Origin: QHWK01 sp035315685
GTDB taxonomy: Bacteria > Acidobacteriota > Vicinamibacteria > Vicinamibacterales > CAVVIG01
Direction of reading: 5' to 3'
DNA: 6,981 nucleotides
NCBI GenBank assembly: GCA_035315685.1
Contig: DATFXR010000215.1
Span: forward strand, 1 to 6,981
The number at the start of each line of letters is the position of its first letter. Position 1 is the stretch's first letter. The notes below the pieces were generated by a model, which searched no databases, was not told where the DNA came from, and was given only the letters and a program-made list of their open reading frames with translations. A program made the position numbers and the translations under genes. This document shows, piece after piece, positions 1 through 5,357 of this stretch.

Positions 1-409
1 TGCGGCCTTCGTCCGACAGCCGCATCACCTGCCTGACGCCGGCAATCCACTCGCGGCTCGACGTCTGGTAGTCGGTGAGCATCCGGCGACTCCGGTCGCC
101 GAGAACCATGCCGTCCGCGTACTGCTGCAGCAGCCGATTCACCTCGCGTTCGTCCTCGTCGAAAGCGGCGCGCGCCGCCGCGCGTTCCGCGTCGGTGGCG
201 GCCAGCAGATGGCTGCGCATGTTGACGCGCAACTCGGCGAAACTCCGCCCGAGGTTGCCGAGCGTGGCCAGCGCGACGATCCGCGACTCGGCCACGAAGC
301 GGCTGCGCGCTTCGATCTCGGCCAGTTGGATGCGGGTGAAGACGCCCAGCCCCGCCAGCGCCAGCAGCGGCACCGTCAACAGGAGGACCAGGCGTCGGGC
401 TATCGTCAT
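1..409 (-). CDS. Membrane sensor with 4HB_MCP-type ligand domain, N-terminal fragment
   Basis: The 136 visible codons start at the ATG at 409-407 and run off the left edge, so the C-terminal part is missing. Residues 1-10 are short and basic (MTIARR), followed by a hydrophobic membrane segment at about residues 7-24. A long helical region rich in A, E, R and L then follows, including FAELRVNMRSHLLAAT and DEDEREVNRLLQQYADG. This pattern of one signal-anchor helix followed by a periplasmic four-helix bundle is typical of 4HB_MCP domains, which sense small ligands in chemotaxis receptors and in some histidine kinases. The output domain lies outside the window, so it could be a methyl-accepting chemotaxis protein or a (hybrid) sensor kinase. 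A GGAAGG motif at 427-422 lies 12 bases before the ATG, a rather long spacing. The gene follows the ADOP permease on the same strand after a 148-bp gap, and a shared function is not evident. Confidence 0.75.
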   Translation of the reverse strand, partial: MTIARRLVLLLTVPLLALAGLGVFTRIQLAEIEARSRFVAESRIVALATLGNLGRSFAELRVNMRSHLLAATDAERAAARAAFDEDEREVNRLLQQYADGMVLGDRSRRMLTDYQTSSREWIAGVRQVMRLSDEGR

Positions 410-557
410 GCGGCAGGCGGCCCTTCCGAAATGACAGAATTCGGACGGTCGGAGCGTATCACGCGTCAGCGAGACGCGCGCGCGTCGACACGTGGCGTGG
501 TCGCTGGATTACGTACGAGGGAATACTGCGGGCGGCGCGCCCGACAGGACCATGCTG
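410..557. other. Intergenic region between permease stop and sensor start
   Basis: This 148-bp gap presumably carries the promoter of the sensor gene at 409. A GC-rich stem (GGGCG at 530-534 with CGCCC at 538-542) lies 15 bases past the permease stop, but no T run follows it on the minus strand, so it is at best a weak terminator. No convincing -35/-10 pair can be read. Confidence 0.4.
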
Positions 558-3194
558 TTACTCCGATCGGAGCGCCTGCAGGACGTCCACGCGCGCGGCG
601 CGAGCGGCCGGCATCAGCGACGCGACGATCGCCGCGGAGACGAGCACCGCCGCCGCTCCCGCCACGGGCATCGCGCCGGGCAGTTGTACGCTGGTGATGA
701 GCCTCGAGATCACGAGTGCGAGCAGGTAGCCGCCCGCCGCGCCGGCCGCGATCCCGATGGCGGCAATCACGATGCCTTCAGAAAGGACGCGGCCGAGCAA
801 CTGTCGTGGTGCGGATCCAACCGCCATCCGGATGCCGAACTCGCGCGTCCGCGCGCTCACTGAAAACGCCAGCACGCCTGCGACGCCGACGACTGCGATC
901 AGCAGCGCGATGCCGGCAAATCCGGCGAAAACGAACGCATTCACGCGGTCGGGCGACAGCACCGCCGCACGAATGTCTTCGAGTGTGGCGGCGCGCTCGA
1001 CCGGCTGGTCGGGAGCGATGTCGCGGATGACGCGCGTCACCGTTGGCACGAGCGTGTACGGATCGCCCGCCGATGCGCGCACGAACAGGCGGCCCGCTAA
1101 CCCCATCTGCCGCACCGGCATATAGACGGTCAGCGCTGGCGACCTCACGATGTTCTCGTCGTCCACGTCCGCCGCCACGCCGACGATCCGCCGCCGCTGT
1201 TGCGGTCCGAAGCTTCTCCCCGTCGCACCGGTCCACCAGAGCTTCCGGTTCACGGCGTCGCCGTTCGAAAACAGCCGCTGTGCGATCGCCTGGCTGACAA
1301 TCGCCACCGGTTCCGAATCGGCGCGGTCATCGTCGGTGAAGTCGCGGCCGGCAAGCAGAGGAATGCCGAGGACGTTGAAGAATCGCGGCGCCACCATGCG
1401 CAGCCGCCCGAGCGGATTCTGTTCGCCGTCCGCCGGCGTGTATCCCTCGACCGCGAACGGCAGTCGAGGCATCGTGCCGCCATCACGCCAGGGGACCGTA
1501 GTACCGACTGAAGCGGCCTCGACGCCCGGCAGAGCGCTCACGCGACGGGTCGCTTGGTCGTAGAACTCGATCATTTTTGGACCGTATACGCCGGTCGCCG
1601 GCGACGGAACGTCGAACGCCAGTACGTGGCGCATGTCGTAGCCCGTTGTCGCGTTCTGCATCGCGACCAGCGTCGCGAGGAGCATGCCGGCGCCGGCGAG
1701 CAGCACGAACGAGAACGCAATCTGCATGGTCGCGAAGATCCTCAGGCGGCGATTCGTGCCGGGCGTGATCCGGACGCCGCCGGTCGCCAGTCCGAGTCCG
1801 GCCGGCGCGTGCGGCGACGGCAGCCGCGGGACGTAGGCGAGCAGCACCGCCGCGGCCATCGCCAGGGCGGCGCCGACCCAGACCACGCTGGAATCGACGC
1901 TGACCTCGAGCGCTCGCACCGAGAAGCGCGCCGCATAGCCGGCGACGAGCGCGACGAGCGGGCGCGCCATCACGACGCCGAACACCGCGCCGGCGCCGCA
2001 CAGCACGAGGCTCTCCGCGAGCAGCGTGCGCCGGAGCGCGCCGCTGCCGGCGCCGAGCGCGGCCCGCACCGCCAGCTCGCCTTCGCGGCGCACTGAGCGC
2101 GCCAGAATCAGGTTGGCGACATTCGAGCACGCGATGATGAACACGACCGCCGCGGTCGCGAGCAGTACGATCAGAACCGTCCGCGCCGGCGCCGCGATCT
2201 GGTCGCGGAGCCGGGTAACGGTGAGGTTGACGGTGGCCTTCGGCGAGTACGCCTCGGGATGCTCGCGGACCATCGCCGCGTGCACGGCGGTCAGTTCAGC
2301 GCGCGCGCCGTCGATCGAGGCGCCGGGCGCGAGGCGGCCGAACAGCTCGGTCATGCGATGCGTGCGGTTCGTGACCATCGTCGCGCCGAGGTGATGTGGA
2401 CTGGTCACGACGTTCGCAATGATCTCGGTGTCGGCGGGATATGGCACTGACGGCTCGAGCACGCCGACCACGGTCGCTGGGCGCGGGCCGAGCCGAATGG
2501 TCTTGCCGACGACGCCCGGGTCGCTGTTCAGCGACGTGCTCCAGAACCTGTGTGTGAGCACCGCCGCGCCAGCCGCGTCGGGTCCATCGTCTCGCGCGTT
2601 CAGGAGGCGGCCGAGCACCGGGCGAAGCCCCATCACCTCGAAGAACGAGCCGCCGACGACACCAGCTTTCACGATGCGGGGCTCGTTGCCGAGGCCGATC
2701 ATGGTGAAGTCGACGGTCGAGAAGTCGCCGAATGCGCCGACGCTCTTCACGCGCGATTTGAAGTCGTCGACTTCGGGCACCGAGAACGTCAGGTTGCGCG
2801 AGATGCCGGGCTCGCTCTGGCGGATGTAGAGCAGCCGCTCTTCGTCGCGATTGACGAGCGGACGGAGCAGCACGCCGCGGACGACGCTGAAGATGGCGGC
2901 GTTGGCGCCGATGCCGAGCGCGAGCGTGACGACCACGGTGGCCGCAAGCCCCTTCGCGCGGCTGAGCGAGCGCAGGGCGAACCGCAGGTCCCGTACGAGC
3001 GCGTCAGCTTCGTCGAACCAGCGATGACGCCAGACGCGCCGCATCGAGTCGCGCGTCAGCGTCAGGTTGCCGAACTCCTTCAGCGCCGCGAGCCGCGCCG
3101 ATTTCGGATCCTCGCCGCGCTCGAGCCGCTCCTTCATGCTGATCGCGAGGTGACCGCGAATCTCTTCGTCGAGGTCGTCGTCGTCAGGCCGCAT
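558..3194 (-). CDS. ADOP-family duplicated FtsX/MacB-like ABC permease
   Basis: This 878-residue protein is a permease with two copies of the MacB periplasmic core plus FtsX layout. Residues 1-70 are a cytosolic helical region (DEEIRGHLAISMKERLERG, then ALKEFGNLT) typical of acidobacterial duplicated orphan permeases. TM1 is at about 84-106 (TLALGIGANAAIFSVVRGVL), the first periplasmic domain at about 110-335, and three membrane segments at about 338-365, 394-420 and 436-455. The second half repeats this: TM at 485-510, periplasmic domain at 515-745, and TMs at 753-782, 803-835 and 843-866. It ends in the usual 'ARAARVDVLQALRSE' tail. Family members lack a dedicated ATPase next to them and probably use a MacB-like ATPase from elsewhere for efflux or for export of lipids, peptides or macrolide-like compounds; the substrate is unknown. 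The start is well supported: AAGGAG sits 6 bases before the ATG. It is the second gene of a padR-permease operon with a 3-bp gap. The frame is intact, with no truncation. Confidence 0.93.
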   Translation of the reverse strand: MRPDDDDLDEEIRGHLAISMKERLERGEDPKSARLAALKEFGNLTLTRDSMRRVWRHRWFDEADALVRDLRFALRSLSRAKGLAATVVVTLALGIGANAAIFSVVRGVLLRPLVNRDEERLLYIRQSEPGISRNLTFSVPEVDDFKSRVKSVGAFGDFSTVDFTMIGLGNEPRIVKAGVVGGSFFEVMGLRPVLGRLLNARDDGPDAAGAAVLTHRFWSTSLNSDPGVVGKTIRLGPRPATVVGVLEPSVPYPADTEIIANVVTSPHHLGATMVTNRTHRMTELFGRLAPGASIDGARAELTAVHAAMVREHPEAYSPKATVNLTVTRLRDQIAAPARTVLIVLLATAAVVFIIACSNVANLILARSVRREGELAVRAALGAGSGALRRTLLAESLVLCGAGAVFGVVMARPLVALVAGYAARFSVRALEVSVDSSVVWVGAALAMAAAVLLAYVPRLPSPHAPAGLGLATGGVRITPGTNRRLRIFATMQIAFSFVLLAGAGMLLATLVAMQNATTGYDMRHVLAFDVPSPATGVYGPKMIEFYDQATRRVSALPGVEAASVGTTVPWRDGGTMPRLPFAVEGYTPADGEQNPLGRLRMVAPRFFNVLGIPLLAGRDFTDDDRADSEPVAIVSQAIAQRLFSNGDAVNRKLWWTGATGRSFGPQQRRRIVGVAADVDDENIVRSPALTVYMPVRQMGLAGRLFVRASAGDPYTLVPTVTRVIRDIAPDQPVERAATLEDIRAAVLSPDRVNAFVFAGFAGIALLIAVVGVAGVLAFSVSARTREFGIRMAVGSAPRQLLGRVLSEGIVIAAIGIAAGAAGGYLLALVISRLITSVQLPGAMPVAGAAAVLVSAAIVASLMPAARAARVDVLQALRSE

Positions 3195-3197
3195 GAG

Positions 3198-3554
3198 CTA
3201 CTCCTTGCTGGCCGCCGGGTTCATGACGCGCCCAATCGCGTCGACGAGCTGCGACCACCGGTCGCGCTCGCGTGACAGCTGCGCTTTGCCGGCGGCGGTC
3301 AGCTCATAGAACCTGGCACGCTGGTTGGCTTCGCTGATCCCCCATTCCGCCTTGAGCCAGCCGCGCTTCACGAGCCGGTGCAGGGCGGGGTAGAGCGAGC
3401 CGGTCTCGACCTTGAGCAGTTCGTCGGACCGGGAGCGGATTGCCTGGCCGATCCCGTGACCGTGCTGCGGCCCCCACTGGAGGATCCGCAGGATGAGCAT
3501 GTCGAGCGTGCCCTGGAGGAGCTCCAGGCGCTGTTCATCGGAAGATTTGGCCAT
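3198..3554 (-). CDS. PadR-family transcriptional regulator
   Basis: This 118-residue winged-helix repressor is of the PadR type. The visible family motifs are LLQGTLDMLILRIL (residues 12-25), HGHGIGQAI (31-39), the recognition-helix/wing region GSLYPALHRLVKRGWLKAEWG (52-72) and RFYELTAAGK (81-90), with a C-terminal dimerisation helix. This is the short form normally found directly before ADOP permeases in Acidobacteriota, where it is thought to repress the permease gene. I chose the ATG at 3554-3552. A TTG four codons upstream (3566-3564) would add MSTT, but it lies inside the first palindromic operator and has no Shine-Dalgarno sequence either. The ATG itself is only 3 bases from the palindrome and lacks a recognisable ribosome binding site, so a leaderless message is plausible. 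The stop is 3 bases before the permease ATG. The inducing ligand is unknown. Confidence 0.93.
   Translation of the reverse strand: MAKSSDEQRLELLQGTLDMLILRILQWGPQHGHGIGQAIRSRSDELLKVETGSLYPALHRLVKRGWLKAEWGISEANQRARFYELTAAGKAQLSRERDRWSQLVDAIGRVMNPAASKE
3201..3206 (-). promoter_or_regulatory. Ribosome binding site of the ADOP permease inside padR
   Basis: On the minus strand AAGGAG spans the last two sense codons of padR (Lys-Glu) and lies 6 bases before the permease ATG at 3194. This is a strong match with ideal spacing. It fixes the permease start and implies translational coupling to padR. Confidence 0.8.
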
Positions 3555-3557
3555 AGT

Positions 3558-3572
3558 CGTAGACAATCTACG
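3558..3572. promoter_or_regulatory. Palindromic operator 1 of padR
   Basis: This is a perfect inverted repeat CGTAGA-N3-TCTACG, ending 3 bases before the padR ATG. It is a near copy of the palindrome at 3580-3594, 22 bp away centre to centre. Position, symmetry and duplication make it the likely binding site of the PadR dimer encoded next to it. The binding itself is inferred. Confidence 0.7.
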
Positions 3573-3592
3573 GCTTTGACGTAGAGCGTCTA
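3565..3592 (-). promoter_or_regulatory. Possible promoter of padR-permease within the operators
   Basis: On the minus strand TAGACG (3592-3587, 4 of 6 to the -35 consensus) is followed after 16 bases by TAGATT (3570-3565, 4 of 6 to the -10 consensus). The -35 lies in operator 2 and the -10 in operator 1. Transcription would begin about 7-10 bases past the -10, at or just before the padR ATG, which fits the missing ribosome binding site. The match is modest and partly forced by the palindromes. Confidence 0.35.
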
Positions 3593-3594
3593 CG
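3580..3594. promoter_or_regulatory. Palindromic operator 2 of padR
   Basis: This is a second perfect CGTAGA-N3-TCTACG palindrome with a different central triplet (GCG instead of CAA). Beyond the palindrome both sites share GGCTT on the right, so the repeat unit is about 20 bp with a 22-bp period. That period is close to two helical turns, so two dimers could bind on the same DNA face. Confidence 0.7.
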
Positions 3595-3672
3595 GCTTGT
3601 TCCGGCGGCCGCCATGGCGATTCAGGAGCTCAGACAGCGGCGTTCAGCGTCGGGCGTCCCTGGCGCGCGGGA

Positions 3673-3686
3673 CAGCCTGAAGGCTG
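3673..3686. repeat. Small hairpin CAGCC-TGAA-GGCTG, copy 1
   Basis: This is a five-base-pair stem with a four-base loop, followed by GAT and CGGCCG. A near copy occurs at 3851-3864. It may be a REP-like unit. The stem is too short to call a terminator. Confidence 0.35.
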
Positions 3687-3850
3687 ATCGGCCGAGATGT
3701 TGGAGCGCGTACAAGACTCCGCAGCGAGTCCCCCAAGGAGACACCGAGAAGGGCAGCACCCTTTCAGTTCGACGCGATCCAACGGTTTGAACCGCTAGAC
3801 GCAACTCTTGTGTGCGATAGCCTCCAGATCGATTGAGATAAACCGTAACA

Positions 3851-3864
3851 GAGCCTGAGGGCTC
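3851..3864. repeat. Small hairpin GAGCC-TGAG-GGCTC, copy 2
   Basis: This is a five-base-pair stem with a TGAG loop, followed directly by GGCCGC. Its core AGCCTGARGGCT is shared with the hairpin 178 bp upstream at 3673-3686. The last bases overlap the inverted-repeat arm at 3861-3882. Confidence 0.35.
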
Positions 3865-3882
3865 GGCCGCCGCGAAGGCGCG
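3861..3882 (+). repeat. Left arm of imperfect inverted repeat flanking the DUF pair
   Basis: The arm reads GCTCG, four bases, then CCGCGAAGGCGCG (3870-3882). The same order, GCTCG, three bases, CCGCGAAGGCGCG, occurs on the minus strand at 5295-5275. The two arms enclose both DUF genes. This could be the trace of a mobile cassette or two copies of a dispersed repeat in opposite orientation. Confidence 0.4.
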
Positions 3883-3949
3883 TCGTAATCACGGCGTTTT
3901 GGTCAACGCGCGGGCCCAGCAGAGAACGGCGCACGGCGAATGACGTCTC

Positions 3950-4729
3950 TTAGGCCGCCAATTCCTGCACGACTTCAAGCCGTGCGCTCCAAACGACCGG
4001 CCTGATTTTGTAGCTGGATAGCGCTTCGACAACGCCACGCGGAACCTCTTGCTCGTCGTTCAGGAAGACATAGGCGCGTGAATCTTCGGCTCTGACCTCG
4101 CGCGTGTCAGTCCATTGGTGAATGAGCGCTTGCGCTGCCTGGCGCGTCGGCTGGTTGACGGCTTGCACAATGCGTTCGGGCTTTTGGTGCCGTGGCGATT
4201 TTGGAATTACGAAATGGAACAAATGGTCGTAGCCGCTGATGCCGGTAAACTTGACCTTCGGCGTGTAGCGAATGTCGTTTGTGTCAAGCCACGCCACTAC
4301 GTCTTCGTAAAACAGACTTTCCACGAGCGGCTTCGCCAAAAAAAACAGATCGTTCACCGCCAGCATCGCTTGAATCAGATTGTGCTTGCGGAGTGGAAAA
4401 TCTTCCGTCGACGCGTGAACCTGCAACGCGTCGCCGTCCAACTTCACGCCGAAACCATTGAGCGTCACTTTCAAAAGCTGCTGCCGCTTGTCGGTGTTCA
4501 GCGCGCAGCCAGACGCTTCGAGGTCATGGATGATGTAGCGGTCGTCGCTCAGGACAAAACCGCCGTTTTCGCGCCGCGCATAGATTTGCATTGCATCGTT
4601 GTGCCTGTCGAGATACGGCGTCGTGATTTCAACCCATTCGTCGTCGATGGCGCGCAGACCGGTCCGGTCCTTCAGCCAGTGGCGATACTCGTCTAGCAAC
4701 CGCTCGATGTCCTGCACAATTGTTGTCAT
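3950..4729 (-). CDS. DUF1828/DUF1829 domain protein
   Basis: The product is 259 residues and cytosolic, with no signal peptide or membrane segment. Residues 30-125 fit DUF1828: WVEITTPYLDRHNDAMQIYA, then the diagnostic GGFVLSDDRYIIHDLEASG at 56-74, and a helical stretch with RKHNLIQAMLAVNDL at 114-128. Residues 155-250 fit DUF1829, with FTGISGYDHLFHFVIPKS at 161-178 and an alpha/beta end (RAYVFLND...VVEALSSYKIRPVVWS). Neither domain has an established function that I know of. Such genes occur sporadically in phages, plasmids and genomic islands. The ATG overlaps the stop of the upstream small gene by 4 bases (ATGA), so the two are probably cotranslated. Base composition is atypical: 28 of 60 bases are G or C in the line at 4201. 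A run of eight T on the coding strand (4345-4338, residues 128-131) is a slippage-prone site, but the frame is intact here. The domain names come from memory and should be checked with a profile search. Confidence 0.85.
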   Translation of the reverse strand: MTTIVQDIERLLDEYRHWLKDRTGLRAIDDEWVEITTPYLDRHNDAMQIYARRENGGFVLSDDRYIIHDLEASGCALNTDKRQQLLKVTLNGFGVKLDGDALQVHASTEDFPLRKHNLIQAMLAVNDLFFLAKPLVESLFYEDVVAWLDTNDIRYTPKVKFTGISGYDHLFHFVIPKSPRHQKPERIVQAVNQPTRQAAQALIHQWTDTREVRAEDSRAYVFLNDEQEVPRGVVEALSSYKIRPVVWSARLEVVQELAA

Positions 4730-5175
4730 GGGAACAGCCCGCGTTGGATGGCTGGCGGATCAACGATATGGCATTCGCGCATGAAGGCTGTCAGTGTAGA
4801 AACTAAATCGCTCGGGTTCGGATATGCCGCGACGGGCGCCCGCATGGCCCATTTGTCGCCGAAACCTTGGCGGTACGTGTGAAGGTGTGGACAGGGCACC
4901 CATTCGTCTTCGGGATTGCGGTGCGGTGGTCCGTCCAGGTCGAGACGCAGCAAGATAATCGCCTGGCGCGCGCGGTTTTGATAGGTCGCCTTCGTCAACT
5001 TGATTTGCGCGCGTGTGATGTCGAGAAAGAAGTTTTCGCGGCGGTCAACCGATACCAGCGGGACCGCTAGGCGTTCGCCCGGCATTGGAAACGTCAGGTC
5101 GCCTTCCTCGATACACTTTTTATCCATGGCAATCAGGGCGTCGGCTTCGGCCTGGGTGATTTCAATCTCCGCCAT
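4726..5175 (-). CDS. DUF6978-like small protein, partner of the DUF1828/1829 gene
   Basis: The product is 149 residues and soluble. An N-terminal helix (ITQAEADALIAMDKKCIEEG) precedes a beta-rich core. Visible blocks are NFFLDITRAQIKLTK (48-62), TYQNRARQAIILLRLDLDGPP (64-84), HRNPEDEW (85-92) and PHLHTYRQGFGDKWA (96-110), then a C-terminal helix. The ordered H, N-P, HLH and GFGDKW residues look like a conserved family signature, and I associate it with DUF6978, which is uncharacterised. The histidines and acidic residues could form a metal or catalytic site, but that is a guess. GAGG lies 4 bases before the ATG at 5175-5173, with a 10-bp palindrome just upstream. The gene overlaps the next start by 4 bases, so the pair forms a minimal operon. 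Parts are lower in GC than the neighbouring genes (29 of 60 at 4981), consistent with horizontal acquisition. Confidence 0.85.
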   Translation of the reverse strand: MAEIEITQAEADALIAMDKKCIEEGDLTFPMPGERLAVPLVSVDRRENFFLDITRAQIKLTKATYQNRARQAIILLRLDLDGPPHRNPEDEWVPCPHLHTYRQGFGDKWAMRAPVAAYPNPSDLVSTLTAFMRECHIVDPPAIQRGLFP

Positions 5176-5182
5176 CTGCCCT

Positions 5183-5192
5183 CGTAATTACG
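5183..5192. promoter_or_regulatory. Palindrome CGTAATTACG next to the ribosome binding site
   Basis: This is a perfect 10-bp palindrome 7 bases before the ATG of the DUF6978-like gene, abutting its GAGG. Short operators at this position are common in self-regulated two-gene cassettes. Its use as an operator is inferred from position and symmetry only. Confidence 0.35.
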
Positions 5193-5207
5193 CCTCGCCT
5201 CTCCGGC

Positions 5208-5235
5208 AGTTTATCCGGTCCGTTGTAGGCTGCAA
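5208..5235 (-). promoter_or_regulatory. Possible promoter of the DUF pair
   Basis: On the minus strand TTGCAG (5235-5230) is followed by a 16-base spacer and TAAACT (5213-5208). The fit to the -35/-10 consensus is 3 and 4 of 6. It is the only AT-richer spot in the region, and it would give a leader of about 25-30 bases containing the palindrome. Confidence 0.25.
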
Positions 5236-5274
5236 GCCCCGTGTTGCGGCGGGGGCGGCTTAGAGGCGTGCTTG

Positions 5275-5295
5275 CGCGCCTTCGCGGGATCGAGC
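5275..5295 (-). repeat. Right arm of imperfect inverted repeat flanking the DUF pair
   Basis: On the minus strand this reads GCTCG, ATC, then CCGCGAAGGCGCG, matching the arm at 3861-3882 over the outer 5 and inner 13 bases with a one-base length difference between. It lies between the DUF promoter region and the matrixin stop. Confidence 0.4.
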
Positions 5296-5357
5296 AGGGA
5301 TACGGCTACAGACCGAATTACGTGGGGCAATTTAAGGACAGCAAACGAGCCTGTGAG

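Larger units (their letters stand above)
3595..3949. other. Gene-free region between padR operators and the DUF1828 gene
   Basis: No gene is supported in this 355-bp stretch. The only frame longer than 50 codons (minus, 3804-3622) starts at a TTG, lacks a ribosome binding site and has no recognisable motif. The region holds two small hairpins of the form AGCCTGARGGCT (3673-3686 and 3851-3864), one arm of an inverted repeat (3861-3882), and a weak stem GCGTT/AACGC (3894-3909) downstream of the DUF1828 gene stop without a T run. GC content is lower and more uneven than in the flanking permease gene. Confidence 0.5.
5176..5357. other. Intergenic region upstream of the DUF pair
   Basis: These 182 bp separate the matrixin stop from the start of the DUF6978-like gene. 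They hold a candidate promoter, a palindrome by the ribosome binding site, the right inverted-repeat arm, and a C/G-rich interrupted stem (5234-5240 with 5251-5261) that has no T run. No coding frame is supported. Confidence 0.4.

Noticed and set aside
530..542. GC-rich hairpin after the permease stop as a rho-independent terminator
   Set aside because: The stem is only 5 bp with a 3-base loop, and no T run follows on the transcribed strand.
75..3275. Many long open frames on the plus strand opposite the sensor and permease genes
   Set aside because: They are rich in Arg, Ala, Pro and Ser, have no recognisable motifs, and lie wholly opposite strongly supported minus-strand genes, as expected in high-GC DNA.
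3234..3566. Upstream TTG at 3566 as the padR start
   Set aside because: It lies inside a palindromic operator, has no Shine-Dalgarno sequence, and adds only four residues outside the conserved family region; the ATG at 3554 is simpler.
3622..3804. Sixty-codon minus-strand frame in the gene-free region
   Set aside because: It begins with TTG, has no ribosome binding site, shows no domain or low-complexity signature of a real small protein, and sits among hairpins and repeats.
4115..4696. Plus-strand frame of 193 codons opposite the DUF1828/1829 gene
   Set aside because: The minus-strand frame carries clear DUF1828 motifs and is coupled to its neighbour. The plus frame has no recognisable domain or ribosome binding site.
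5311..5340. Stretch resembling the end of an insertion sequence or REP-associated element (TGTCCTTAAATTGCCCC on the minus strand)
   Set aside because: There is no matching second end, no transposase and no target duplication in the window; the resemblance is only an impression.
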